From assembly GCA_017483645.1 (NCBI GenBank), contig JAFUWD010000025.1, forward strand, positions 1 to 64,000: DNA of 64,000 bases. The letters are read 5' to 3'. The position numbers were made by a program, and so were the translations under genes. Positions 26,363 to 35,217 of the stretch are shown piece after piece. Positions within the stretch are counted from its first letter, which is position 1. The number at the start of each line of letters is the position of its first letter. The notes beneath the pieces are model-generated. The model was not told the DNA's origin, searched no databases, and saw only the letters and a program-made list of their open reading frames with translations. Origin of the DNA: Muribaculaceae bacterium (GTDB lineage Bacteria; Bacteroidota; Bacteroidia; Bacteroidales; Muribaculaceae).

Positions 26363-26385
26363 CACAAGATTTCCATTCGAGAATT

Positions 26386-27009
26386 ATGATGATGAAGAAA
26401 ATATCTCTCTTGCTGGCCACAGCCATCGTGGCCGTGGCCGTTCAAGCACAAACCACAACTCGCTGGGGTGTGACAGCCGGAATAGGTTATAACGAATTGC
26501 ACTTCAAACAGTCCGACATCATGAAGGTGGACCGGGGATTTGGACCCATCGCGGGTTTGACTGGAGAAATGTTGATTCCGGGAGTAGGTTTTTCAGTCGA
26601 TGCCTCGTTGCTTTACGCCATGCGCACCAGCAAGCTGCATTTGGGCGAGAAAACCATCTGGGTCTCGCAGGGCTATGGCAATGAGATGTGCCAAATACAC
26701 TATTTGGACATCCCTCTCACACTGCGCTTCAAATATCACAATCTCAATGGTGTGGAAAACACCATCATGCCCATGGTCTTTGCCGGCCCCACTTTCTGCT
26801 TTGTGGTGGGTAAAAATTTGGCTTCGGCCATGAGCTACAAGCCTGTCAGTGTCACGCTACGGGCTGGCCTGGGATGTGAATTGTTCAATCACCTGCAAAT
26901 TGCGGCAGCCTACAACTTCAGTGTGGGAGAAAACGCAAAAACCAAACTCCTTGACGAGAACAGCGCAAAGAACCGCTGCTGGACTTTAACCGCCACTTAC
27001 TTTTTTTAA
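26386..27009 (+). CDS. Small outer-membrane beta-barrel (PorT-like porin family)
   Basis: Paralogue of the upstream barrel gene, 207 residues. The signal peptide MMMKKISLLLATAIVAVAVQ ends in AQ; three consecutive Met codons leave the exact start open. The same strand pattern recurs: WGVTAGIGYNELHF, FGPIAGLTGEMLIPGVGFSVDASLLYAMR, HYLDIPLTLRFKYHNL, FAGPTFCF and a C-terminal CWTLTATYFF. It has an independent promoter and its own terminator-like hairpin behind it, so the two barrels can be expressed separately. Confidence 0.85.
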   Translation: MMMKKISLLLATAIVAVAVQAQTTTRWGVTAGIGYNELHFKQSDIMKVDRGFGPIAGLTGEMLIPGVGFSVDASLLYAMRTSKLHLGEKTIWVSQGYGNEMCQIHYLDIPLTLRFKYHNLNGVENTIMPMVFAGPTFCFVVGKNLASAMSYKPVSVTLRAGLGCELFNHLQIAAAYNFSVGENAKTKLLDENSAKNRCWTLTATYFF

Positions 27010-27035
27010 ATAATTAACACTTGTGTTAATCTACA

Positions 27036-27067
27036 TTAAAACCACAACAATTTTGTTGTAGTTTTAA
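27036..27067 (+). terminator. Terminator-like hairpin behind the second barrel gene
   Basis: TTAAAACCACAACAA, loop TT, TTGTTGTAGTTTTAA: a long, AT-rich stem with one mismatch, 27 bp after the stop codon. It is followed by AAATGTTTTG rather than a clean T tract. Confidence 0.6.
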
Positions 27068-27076
27068 AATGTTTTG

Positions 27077-27158
27077 TATTTTTGCAAAGTAATAACACTC
27101 TAACTGAAGTTGATTCAATGTGTGGGGGAGTGCATCGGGAGATGCGTGCCCCCTTTTT
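27077..27158 (+). ncRNA. Candidate small RNA with own promoter box and terminator
   Basis: A TATTTTTG box (27077-27084, followed by C) is the -7 consensus; TTG lies 18 or 21 bp upstream. From about 27092 the transcript would run 65 nt and end in a strong hairpin, GGGGG-AGT-GCATC-GGGA-GATGC-GTG-CCCCC, followed by TTTTT (27124-27158). Nothing coding fits between. The convergent DJ-1 gene stops at 27168 and this hairpin has no T tract on that strand, so it is not that gene's terminator. It resembles no RNA family I know. Confidence 0.5.
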
Positions 27159-27167
27159 ATGTCCTGA

Positions 27168-27722
27168 TTATCTGAAAAACAACATCCCATCGGCCACTGA
27201 ACGGGCTGCTTCTTCACCCATTGAGATTTCCACCAATTTCAATGCAAAGTCAACGGCTGAGGCAGGGCCGTTTCCGGTCACCACATTGGCATCAACAGCC
27301 ACACGGCTGGCACCCCATTTCACGCCGCTCACGCCTTTTTCCATACCGGGATAGCAAACAGCATTACGGCCGGTGATGATTCCCAACGGCGCAAGGACAA
27401 TAGCCGGCGACGCACAAATAGCTGCCACATGGCCACCTTTGTTGTTGTGATTCCATAATTCGGCACGCAATCCCTGATGGGCGGCCAGATTGGTTGCTCC
27501 TGGCATTCCGCCGGGCAGCACCAGCCAGTCGGCATCCGAATAATTGATGTCGGCAAAGTTGTAATCGGCCACCACTGGCACGCCATGCGCGCCCTTCACC
27601 TCTCGACCGGCAGCAATCGACACCGTAACCACCGGCATTCCGGCACGACGCATCACGTCCACCGTGGTCAGCGCCTCGATTTCCTCAAAGCCATCGGCAA
27701 AAAAAACATACGAATTTTTCAT
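27168..27722 (-). CDS. DJ-1/PfpI family protein (YajL-like)
   Basis: Cytosolic protein of 184 residues of the DJ-1 superfamily. Diagnostic features are the N-terminal VFFADGFEEIEALTTVDVMRRAG with the acidic residue that activates the nucleophile, DWLVLPGGMPGATNLAAH, and the nucleophile elbow AAICASPAIVL with its reactive cysteine. This is the YajL/DJ-1 arrangement. Family members are linked to protection against oxidative and carbonyl stress, though the exact activity is debated. It is a single gene between a candidate small RNA and tRNA-Val. I see no consensus -7 box upstream. Confidence 0.92.
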   Translation of the reverse strand: MKNSYVFFADGFEEIEALTTVDVMRRAGMPVVTVSIAAGREVKGAHGVPVVADYNFADINYSDADWLVLPGGMPGATNLAAHQGLRAELWNHNNKGGHVAAICASPAIVLAPLGIITGRNAVCYPGMEKGVSGVKWGASRVAVDANVVTGNGPASAVDFALKLVEISMGEEAARSVADGMLFFR

Positions 27723-27811
27723 AGTCCAATCTCCTTTCTATTCATTACATGAAACTTTGTTTGCTAAGATAGCAATTATTTTTTATTTCTGAAAAAAATA
27801 TATCATTTCGA

Positions 27812-27842
27812 TTTGGTAATTAACAATTATTTTGTACCTTTG
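27812..27842 (+). promoter_or_regulatory. tRNA-Val promoter
   Basis: TTTG (27812-27815), 19-bp spacer, TACCTTTG (27835-27842): exact consensus, 22 bp before the tRNA. Confidence 0.88.
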
Positions 27843-27864
27843 CACCGCTTTTCAATAACAAGAA

Positions 27865-27939
27865 GGGCGCTTAGCTCAGCTGGTTCAGAGCACCTGCCTT
27901 ACAAGCAGGGGGTCGGCGGTTCGAATCCGTCAGCGCCCA
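27865..27939 (+). tRNA. tRNA-Val (anticodon TAC)
   Basis: Cloverleaf: acceptor GGGCGCT/AGCGCCC, D stem GCTC/GAGC, anticodon stem CCTGC/GCAGG with loop CTTACAA giving TAC, variable loop GGGTC, T stem GGCGG/CCGTC with loop TTCGAAT, discriminator A. CCA is not encoded. Confidence 0.97.
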
Positions 27940-27946
27940 CGAAATG

Positions 27947-27986
27947 ACAACCGCGGTCATCGAGTGATGGCCGCGGTTGTTGTTTT
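27947..27986 (+). terminator. tRNA-Val terminator
   Basis: ACAACCGCGGTCAT, loop CGAGTG, ATGGCCGCGGTTGT (one T-G pair) then TGTTTT, 7 bp behind the tRNA. Confidence 0.9.
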
Positions 27987-28016
27987 ATCGTGTTGGTGCA
28001 CAAGATGGTGCCGCTT

Positions 28017-29693
28017 TCACGCAAAGAACATCACCAGTAGCTGAGCTGTTATAACACGCAAAAACATCGTGAGCGGGTACACCGTGGAGTAAGCCACGGC
28101 AGGAGCGTCGTTACCGGCTGTCTTGTTGGCGTAGGCCAGCGCGGGCGGGTCGGTCGTGGAACCGGCCACCAGCCCCATGAGCGTGCAGTAATTCATGCCA
28201 AACTTGCCACGGGCCAACATCACCACAATGGCCAATGGAACAAATGTGATAACGAATCCATAAAGAACCCACAACGCACCGTTGCTGCTGAAAACCGTTG
28301 CAGCGAAATTGCCACCGGCAGCGATGCCCACCGATGCCAAAAACAAACAGATGCCCAACTCGCGCAGCAGCAAGTTGGCACTGCTGCTGGTGTATGTGAC
28401 AAGCTTCACCTTGTAGCCGTAACGGCCCATCAAAATGGCCACCACCAATGGCCCGCCGGCCAGACCCAACTTCATGGGCACAGTCATTCCCGGGAACATG
28501 AGGGGGATGGACCCTACTAAAATACCCATGAAAATGCCTATGAACATGGTGAACAAATTCGGCTCGTCAAGACGCCGCAGCGAATTGCCCATTTTCTCGG
28601 CCAAATGGTTGATGTCGTCGATGTTTCCCACCACTGTGATGCGGTCACCCACTTGCAGCGCCAGATTGGGACTGGCCACCAGGTCCACACCGGCACGGTT
28701 CACACGCGTGGCATTGAGTTGATAGCCCAGGTGCAGACGCAATGAACCCAACTTGCGGCCGGTGTACTTGCTGTTGGTCACAACAATACGCCGCGACACC
28801 ACTGGTGCGGGGTCGTGCTTCCAGTCCATTTCCACCTGCGGACCAATGAAGGCATCGAACACCTCCTCGTCCTGCACACTCATCACAATGAGCAGCAGGT
28901 CGCCCTCGCGAAGCTCTGTGGCGCTACGCGGTATCACCACCGACCCATCTTCGCGCTTGATACGAGATATGACAAAATTCCGGTCGATGATGCCTTGCAG
29001 GCGCTTGATGGTGATGTTATAAATGAGTTTATTGGTCACCCGATAAGTCACCACATGGGGCTTGAGCAAACTGTTGGCGTTGTCGTCGTCGATTTCTTGC
29101 GCTTCGCGGACAATGCTGATTTTAAAAATGGCTTTCACCAAAATCATCGACAGAATGATACCCACCACGCCCAAGGGATAGGCAGCAGCATAACCCATCG
29201 ACATCGATTCGTTGAGCGCCGTGGCGCTGGCACCACGGGTCTCGATGAGCGTCTGCTGTGCGGCACCTAACCCAGGGGTGTTGGTCACCGCCCCCGACAG
29301 GATACCCACCAAATCGGTCATCGTGACATTACCCGCCCCAAAGTAGATGGAAAGCGCCACCGCAAGATTGAGCACGATGATGAGAATGGCCAGGCCATTG
29401 AGCAACAAACCGCCCTCCTTGAACGACGAGAAAAAGCTGGGACCCACTTGCAAACCGATGGAAAAAATGAACAAAATAAGTCCGAATTCCTGTATGAATT
29501 TAAGAATGGAAGGGTCCACAGCCAGCCCCAAATGGCCTGCAAGGATGCCCGCAAAAAGAACAAATGTGGCACCAAGTGAAATTCCAAAAAATTTCACCTT
29601 GCCCAATATTACCCCGATGGCAATCACCAAGGAATAGATGAATATGGCATGAGCAATGCCGGAACCTGTGATAAGTTCATTTAACCAAGTCAT
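28017..29693 (-). CDS. AspT/YidE-type transporter with two TrkA-C domains
   Basis: Inner-membrane transporter of the aspartate:alanine exchanger (AAEx) superfamily, 558 residues from the ATG at 29693 (MTWLNELITGSGIAHAIFIY); upstream codons overlap the end of the HAD gene's spacer and are not needed. Five to six membrane spans form each half (1-175 and 390-558). Between them lie two RCK_C/TrkA-C regulatory domains (NKLIYNITIKRLQGIIDRNF, SKYTGRKLGSLRLHLGYQ). Both halves carry the repeat motif GAVTNTPGLGAAQQ / GLVAGSTTDPPALAYAN. The substrate cannot be read from sequence; Bacteroidetes members are annotated only as putative transporters. Confidence 0.88.
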   Translation of the reverse strand: MTWLNELITGSGIAHAIFIYSLVIAIGVILGKVKFFGISLGATFVLFAGILAGHLGLAVDPSILKFIQEFGLILFIFSIGLQVGPSFFSSFKEGGLLLNGLAILIIVLNLAVALSIYFGAGNVTMTDLVGILSGAVTNTPGLGAAQQTLIETRGASATALNESMSMGYAAAYPLGVVGIILSMILVKAIFKISIVREAQEIDDDNANSLLKPHVVTYRVTNKLIYNITIKRLQGIIDRNFVISRIKREDGSVVIPRSATELREGDLLLIVMSVQDEEVFDAFIGPQVEMDWKHDPAPVVSRRIVVTNSKYTGRKLGSLRLHLGYQLNATRVNRAGVDLVASPNLALQVGDRITVVGNIDDINHLAEKMGNSLRRLDEPNLFTMFIGIFMGILVGSIPLMFPGMTVPMKLGLAGGPLVVAILMGRYGYKVKLVTYTSSSANLLLRELGICLFLASVGIAAGGNFAATVFSSNGALWVLYGFVITFVPLAIVVMLARGKFGMNYCTLMGLVAGSTTDPPALAYANKTAGNDAPAVAYSTVYPLTMFLRVITAQLLVMFFA

Positions 29694-29712
29694 TTCAAAT
29701 CGTAGATAAAAA

Positions 29713-30378
29713 TTAGTATAGGCCGTTGTCAATAATATCGAGAATATCAAGCGGTTTATGAACAATTGCACCGGCCTGATACTCCACCAATTCTTTCTCC
29801 GAGCGGAAGCCCCAAGTCACACCCACCGAATCGAGGCAAGCACGACGGGCTGTTTCCATGTCCACGCCCGAGTCGCCCACATAGAGCGTGGCGGGCTTGG
29901 CGACGCGTGCTTTCGCCAAAATAGAAAACACAATCGACGGGTCGGGCTTGACATTGACACCCTCTTTCTGGCCTTCGACGGCCACAAAGTCGACATCTCC
30001 AAAAAAATGCCCGATTATTCGGTCCACAGCGGCCTGATATTTGTTCGAAGCCACCGCCATTCTCACATTCTTGTCGCGCAAGTCCATCAGCAATTCGGGG
30101 ATTCCCGCATAGGGCTTGGTATAATCGGTGTTGTGCTCGTCGTAGTATTCGGTGAAATCGCGCAACAGCATATCCACCGTGTCGGAGTCGCGCTCGTCCT
30201 CAGGCAGAACGCGTGTGATGAGACGCCGCACGCCGTTACCCACAAAAAACCGATAGGAAGCCATACTGTGGGTGGCAAAACCGTTTTTCTCAAGGGCGTA
30301 ATTGGCGGCATGGCCCAAATCCTCAATCGTGTTGAGCAGCGTGCCGTCAAGGTCAAATATCACTAAATCTTTCTTCAT
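29713..30378 (-). CDS. HAD family hydrolase, phosphoglycolate phosphatase-like
   Basis: Cytosolic phosphatase of 221 residues. HAD motif I is FDLDGTLLNT at residues 7-16, motif II lies in RMAVASNKY, motif III is the Lys near KPDPSIVF, and motif IV is YVGDSGVDMETA. The helical cap follows motif I (subfamily IA), as in Gph. The likely substrate is phosphoglycolate or another small phosphate ester, but this family is promiscuous. The start is the ATG at 30378; a TTG nine bases earlier is less likely. It follows the tamL gene by 25 bp. Confidence 0.9.
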   Translation of the reverse strand: MKKDLVIFDLDGTLLNTIEDLGHAANYALEKNGFATHSMASYRFFVGNGVRRLITRVLPEDERDSDTVDMLLRDFTEYYDEHNTDYTKPYAGIPELLMDLRDKNVRMAVASNKYQAAVDRIIGHFFGDVDFVAVEGQKEGVNVKPDPSIVFSILAKARVAKPATLYVGDSGVDMETARRACLDSVGVTWGFRSEKELVEYQAGAIVHKPLDILDIIDNGLY

Positions 30379-30403
30379 AATTGTCAATTGTATCTAAGGC
30401 GTT

Positions 30404-32737
30404 TCAGAACGGATATCCCACCGAGAAGTGGAATTGGAAATCGCGGCTGAACTTGGGATGAATCAATGGCCAATGCTCCTCGCCCGACGCCGGATTGTGG
30501 GCTTTCATGCCCATGTCGAAACGCAGCAGGAAGTAGGTGAAGTCAAGTCGTACACCCAAGCCATAGGAACCAGCGAGTTGCTCGTAGAATTTATTGAACT
30601 TGAACACACCGCCTGGCTGGTCTTCATAACTGCGGATTGTCCATATATTGCCCACATCGACAAAAGCAGCCATCTCAATCACCCAGAACACTTTGGCACG
30701 GAACTCCATGCTGGCATCGAACCGGATGTCGCCACACTGATAGATGAACGACTGCTGCCGGTTTTGCGCGTCAAAACTTCCCGGTCCCAGCGTGCGAACG
30801 CCCCAGCCTCGCACGCCATTGGCACCGCCGGCGTAGAAACGCTTCTCGAACGGCAACACCGTGGAGTTGCCATAAGGTACTGCCACACCGGCGCCCACGC
30901 GGAATGCCACCGATGTGCGCTGGTCAAAGATATGAGTAAAGGAAAAATCTCCCTCAGCTTTCACATACTGCGCATAGCGGATGCCGAACACTTTATAGGA
31001 ATCGTCTTTCTCGCGGTTTTGGCCAGTGATTCGTGAGATGCCATAGAGCAAGTTGCCGGCCATTTCGGCAGCCGCACGCACCGTGTACACATTCTGTTGG
31101 AACGAAGGATTGAGCGACGACACCTGCCGTTTGTTGGTTCGATACAGGTTGTAGCCCATGCGCATGATAAAGTGGTTCTCGTAGGAGTAGCGCAACAGTG
31201 GATTGGAGATACTGTCGAGGAAATTGGCACGGCTGCGTGGCAAATACACATAATTCAGGTCGATGAGGTTAAACGTGTGTCGCATGCGCTGACGGTGCTC
31301 ACTCCAGATGTATCGCCATGCGGCGCCGGCAATAATGCGGGTGTACTCGGGCCGCTTCTGATAATTAAAACTCGTGGCCAGCTCGGTCGAGGCCAAGATT
31401 TTCTTCTTGAAGTCTTTTTTCAAGAAAGGGAACTTGAATTTGGGGTAAGTGATGCCCACTTCGGCCGAATACTCGCTGTAATTGTTGTTAATCAGTCCTT
31501 TCAAGTTACCCGACAGGCTCTCGTACGACATACGGAACTTGGTGTTGAGCGCTTCACTGCCACGCAGCAAATTGCGGTGTTGGTAGTCAAGCCCCACTCC
31601 GAAGCCAAGGTCACCCTCGCTGTTGGTTCCCTCAAGCGACACACTGACCGTTTGCGACTTGTCGCGCTGCATGAGCACATAGGCGTCGACCCACAACTTG
31701 CCGTCAAACTCTCCCACAGGCCTCACGTCGATATTTACGAACTTGAGGATTCCCAACCTGGCCAGTGCGCGATAAGTGCGGTTCACATTCTGCACGCTGT
31801 AGAGTGTGCCGGGCTCGATATAATTGCACTCTTCAATGACTGTTCGGCGGATATAACGGTCAGGACCATAGAAAACCAGCAGGTTGTTCACAACTACGGT
31901 ATCCTGCCCGAAATAGCCACCGTGCATGGCCACAGGGTCATAATCGGTGACGTAGGCCACCTGACGCACATAAAATGGCATGTGTCGGGTGTAGTACGGC
32001 ATCCGGTCACTATGATATGGTGCCATGGAATTGAGAGTCAGGTCCACAGCTCGCGAGCCGGCTGCCGTGTCGGCGGTAAAAGTGATATAGTCCTTGTTGA
32101 ACGCATAATAGCCTTCGTTGCGCAATTGGTCGGTAATCGCCTGGCGCCAGCTGTCGAGTTTGTTATGATCGAGAAGCGCCCCCACCTGCACAGGGAATGC
32201 GGTGGTGTCGGCCAGAATGATGCGCCGCAGCGTGTCGTCGGGGATATTGTAGGTAATAGAGCGGATGGTGTAAGGCTCGTTGAGGGTCACATGATAGTTC
32301 ACCTGTGCCTTGCGTTTGACAGAATCGGCCTTCACATCATACCGCACCTCGTTTTTCATGAAACCGCGGTTGTTCAAAGCAATGTGCAACTGATTGGCAC
32401 TGGCCACCGTCAGCGCCGAATCGTAAATCACCGGCGGTGTGCCCACTCGTCGAATCCATCGATTGAACCAGTTCGACGAGTCGCGCCCGCTCATGTTGTA
32501 GATGGCTAATTGTAATTTGATGCCACCCAGCACGCGGTGATTCTCGGTCTGTCGCAGATAATTATAGAGGTCTTTTGTGTTGACCTGTTTTGAGGGGTCT
32601 TTCACGTCAATGCGCACGCGGTCGAGCAGCAATTTGCCTTGTGGCACATGCTTGGTCGATGCACACGAAGTCATCATTGCCAGCAGCGCAGCCGCGGCAA
32701 TGATGACCGGTAAGACCAAGCGATGTGTCGACCGCAT
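30404..32737 (-). CDS. tamL: BamA/TamA family outer-membrane lipoprotein (TamL-like)
   Basis: Outer-membrane Omp85-family protein of 777 residues. The N-terminus is a lipoprotein signal (ALLAMMTSC, Cys25), followed by the Bacteroidetes TamL start STKHVPQGKLLLDRV. POTRA domains occupy roughly 30-350 (SITYNIPDDTLRRIILADTT, RTYRALARLGILKFVNIDV). The C-terminal half is the 16-stranded barrel with the lid-lock motif FYAGGANGVRGWGVRTLGPG. Together with TamB, TamA-type proteins help insert outer-membrane proteins or move lipids; TamL is the lipidated Bacteroidetes version. No tamB lies in this window. It is preceded by a TPR gene 13 bp upstream. Confidence 0.88.
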   Translation of the reverse strand: MRSTHRLVLPVIIAAAALLAMMTSCASTKHVPQGKLLLDRVRIDVKDPSKQVNTKDLYNYLRQTENHRVLGGIKLQLAIYNMSGRDSSNWFNRWIRRVGTPPVIYDSALTVASANQLHIALNNRGFMKNEVRYDVKADSVKRKAQVNYHVTLNEPYTIRSITYNIPDDTLRRIILADTTAFPVQVGALLDHNKLDSWRQAITDQLRNEGYYAFNKDYITFTADTAAGSRAVDLTLNSMAPYHSDRMPYYTRHMPFYVRQVAYVTDYDPVAMHGGYFGQDTVVVNNLLVFYGPDRYIRRTVIEECNYIEPGTLYSVQNVNRTYRALARLGILKFVNIDVRPVGEFDGKLWVDAYVLMQRDKSQTVSVSLEGTNSEGDLGFGVGLDYQHRNLLRGSEALNTKFRMSYESLSGNLKGLINNNYSEYSAEVGITYPKFKFPFLKKDFKKKILASTELATSFNYQKRPEYTRIIAGAAWRYIWSEHRQRMRHTFNLIDLNYVYLPRSRANFLDSISNPLLRYSYENHFIMRMGYNLYRTNKRQVSSLNPSFQQNVYTVRAAAEMAGNLLYGISRITGQNREKDDSYKVFGIRYAQYVKAEGDFSFTHIFDQRTSVAFRVGAGVAVPYGNSTVLPFEKRFYAGGANGVRGWGVRTLGPGSFDAQNRQQSFIYQCGDIRFDASMEFRAKVFWVIEMAAFVDVGNIWTIRSYEDQPGGVFKFNKFYEQLAGSYGLGVRLDFTYFLLRFDMGMKAHNPASGEEHWPLIHPKFSRDFQFHFSVGYPF

Positions 32738-32750
32738 GGATGACTAAATG

Positions 32751-34373
32751 TTAGCGACGCTCTTGGAACACCAACTGGTTCTGCTCAACCACCGTGTTGA
32801 AATCGGCTGCACGGCGCACCAGTTTCAGGTTCACATAGGGGTCCTCGTTCACTTTCACATTGAAGAGGCTGCCATAGCCATTGGCCAGCGCTGAGCGCAG
32901 ATAGTCGATGGCTTGCGCCTCGTCACCAATATCGCTGAGCAGTGCCGAAGCATAATAATAGCTCTCACCGCCGGGCATCACGCCCTTGTCGATGATGGTT
33001 TTGGCCCAAGCGCGGGCATCCTCGTCGCGACCCAACTCATGCATGGCGAAGCCACGAAGATTATGCATCGCGTCGTCGTTGCGAAGCAAAATTTCCTGGA
33101 AATCGGCAGCGGCCATGGTGGCATCTTTCAAGCGATACTTGTAGAGCCAGCCACGCAGCAAACGGGCTTCGGCGGCATCGGGATGTGCAGCCACCGCGGC
33201 ATCGAGCTGAGCCAGCGCCTCACGGTCCTTCTTCTGGGCGATGAGCACTTGTGCGCGGGCCAGCATCGTGGGCAGGTATTGTCCGTCAATCTTGGCAGCG
33301 TCGCCCAGTACCAGCAGTGCATTCTCATAATTATTGCCACGACCACGGAAACGCTCGGCGGCAGCCTTGACAAGATAGTAATCAGGGTCGGACAGCTCCA
33401 TGGCAATGGCTTTGTTGATATTGGCCAAAGCGTCGTCGTACTGCATCAGCTCCATCTGGCAACGGGCAGCGTTGTAGTAGATGGTGTGATAGTCGTATAG
33501 GTCATAGTCGATAATCGACTTCAGGTCCTTCAGGGCTTGGCCATAGTGGAAATGCTTCATGGCGATAGACGAGCGCACATAGTAGAACATGCCCACACGG
33601 GGAGCTTTGTCGATGCTGTTGGCCAAAGCCGACATCACGGCGTCATAGTTTTTGTCGCTCATGGCCACAAGCGATGACAGAGCCTGGCCATTATCGTCAC
33701 TGATAGCCATAGCCGAAATGAGGTCTTGCGCTGCCGGCACATACTGCTCCATGCGGGTGAGCACATCGGCACGGTTCAAATACACCTGAGGCTCGGCCGA
33801 GAAGAGATTCACTGCCTTGTCGGCCTGAGCGGCGGCCTGCTCATAGTTGCCACGGGCCACCTCCACGCGCGCCAGTCCATACATGGCGTTATAGTCAAGC
33901 GGCTGATTACGAAGCACTGCCTTGAAATAGGTCTCGGCATTGTCGGGGTCACCGCTGTTGAGATAAGCTTTTGCCATCGGCTCATTGACGGCCGGTGACG
34001 AGGGATTAAGCCCGTTGGCAGTCTTCAAATCATTGATTTCCTGCGCATAGTCGCCCTTGATGTCATAAAGACGCGCACGCAGCAGCATGGTCTCGAACCG
34101 AAGGTCGTTGTCTTTGGCCGGTATGAGCGTGAGAATGGTGTTCACGTCGGCCAGTGCCTCATCGATTTGACCATTGTAGTAGTATTGGTTGGCGCGGGCA
34201 AACATCGTGTTGTAGTCGTTGGGATTCTCAGCAAGGTGCTTGTTATAGACACGCATCACGGCTTCGGTGATTTTATCGCGCACTCGCTGATCGTCGTCCT
34301 GCGTTTGCGCAGTAGCGGTCAGTGTCCCCAGGGCCACAACCAGCGCAAGCATGATGTACTTTGTCTTCATCAT
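32751..34373 (-). CDS. Exported tetratricopeptide-repeat protein
   Basis: Periplasmic TPR protein of 540 residues. A signal peptide covers residues 1-23 (ending TATAQ). About twelve TPR-like helical pairs fill the rest, for instance NPNDYNTMFARANQYYYNGQ, AKAYLNSGDPDNAETYFKAVL and ARCQMELMQYDDALANINKAI. Such proteins are scaffolds. It is encoded 13 bp before tamL, which makes a link to outer-membrane assembly reasonable but unproven. Either of two adjacent ATGs can be the start. Confidence 0.88.
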   Translation of the reverse strand: MMKTKYIMLALVVALGTLTATAQTQDDDQRVRDKITEAVMRVYNKHLAENPNDYNTMFARANQYYYNGQIDEALADVNTILTLIPAKDNDLRFETMLLRARLYDIKGDYAQEINDLKTANGLNPSSPAVNEPMAKAYLNSGDPDNAETYFKAVLRNQPLDYNAMYGLARVEVARGNYEQAAAQADKAVNLFSAEPQVYLNRADVLTRMEQYVPAAQDLISAMAISDDNGQALSSLVAMSDKNYDAVMSALANSIDKAPRVGMFYYVRSSIAMKHFHYGQALKDLKSIIDYDLYDYHTIYYNAARCQMELMQYDDALANINKAIAMELSDPDYYLVKAAAERFRGRGNNYENALLVLGDAAKIDGQYLPTMLARAQVLIAQKKDREALAQLDAAVAAHPDAAEARLLRGWLYKYRLKDATMAAADFQEILLRNDDAMHNLRGFAMHELGRDEDARAWAKTIIDKGVMPGGESYYYASALLSDIGDEAQAIDYLRSALANGYGSLFNVKVNEDPYVNLKLVRRAADFNTVVEQNQLVFQERR

Positions 34374-34384
34374 AGTGTGGTGTT

Positions 34385-35200
34385 TTAATGTTGTGTTTTA
34401 TCGATTGTGTTAATTGTTTTTTTGATTTGAGCCAGACGGGTCAGCAAACCGTCGAGCAAGTCAAGGCGCAGCATGTTGGCTCCATCGCTTTTTGCCACTG
34501 CCGGATTTTGATGGGTTTCAAGAAACAGTCCGTCGGCACCGACGGCCACGGCAGCCCGCGCCAGGGTCTCGATAAGCTCGGGGCGACCACCGGTCACGCC
34601 GCCGGCCTGGTTAGGCTGCTGCAATGAATGGGTGATGTCAACAATCACCGGCGCATACTCCTGCATGGTCTTGATGCCACGGAAATCCACCACCAGGTCT
34701 TGATAGCCGAAGGTGGTGCCGCGCTCGGTAATGGCCACGTCGGCATTTCCGGCATCGCGCACTTTCTGCACGGCGAATTTCATCGATTCGGGTGACAGGA
34801 ACTGGCCTTTCTTGATGTTGACCATGCGCCCGGTGCGTGCCGCGGCCACCAGCAGGTCGGTCTGCCGGCACAGGAATGCAGGAATTTGCAGCACATCAAC
34901 ATACTGGGCGGCCATATCGGCCTCTTGGGCGGTATGGATGTCGGTCACCACCGGGATGTGGAAGACATCACCCACCTTGCGCAAGATGCGCAGGGCGGCC
35001 TCGTCGCCAATGCCAGTGAACGAATCAATGCGCGAGCGGTTGGCCTTACGGTAACTGCCCTTGAACACATAGGGGATTCCAAGACGGCTGGTGACCGCCA
35101 AGGCTTTCTCAGCTATGTCCATTGCCATGGCCTCGCCCTCAATCACGCACGGACCGGCCAGCAGGAAGAATTGTTCACTGTTTTTCAGTTTTTGAATCAT
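34385..35200 (-). CDS. kdsA: 3-deoxy-8-phosphooctulonate synthase
   Basis: Kdo-8-phosphate synthase for lipopolysaccharide inner core: PEP + arabinose 5-phosphate. 271 residues, class with AGPCVIEG near residue 16, FKGSYRKANRSRIDSFTG, QIPAFLCRQTDLLVAAA, KKGQFLSPESM and TERGTTFGYQDLVVD. The Cys of AGPCVIEG does not decide metal dependence alone. It is encoded between rsmE and the TPR/tamL genes, so the run is rich in outer-membrane biogenesis functions. Confidence 0.96.
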   Translation of the reverse strand: MIQKLKNSEQFFLLAGPCVIEGEAMAMDIAEKALAVTSRLGIPYVFKGSYRKANRSRIDSFTGIGDEAALRILRKVGDVFHIPVVTDIHTAQEADMAAQYVDVLQIPAFLCRQTDLLVAAARTGRMVNIKKGQFLSPESMKFAVQKVRDAGNADVAITERGTTFGYQDLVVDFRGIKTMQEYAPVIVDITHSLQQPNQAGGVTGGRPELIETLARAAVAVGADGLFLETHQNPAVAKSDGANMLRLDLLDGLLTRLAQIKKTINTIDKTQH

Positions 35201-35217
35201 GAGTATCTACTAAGTTT

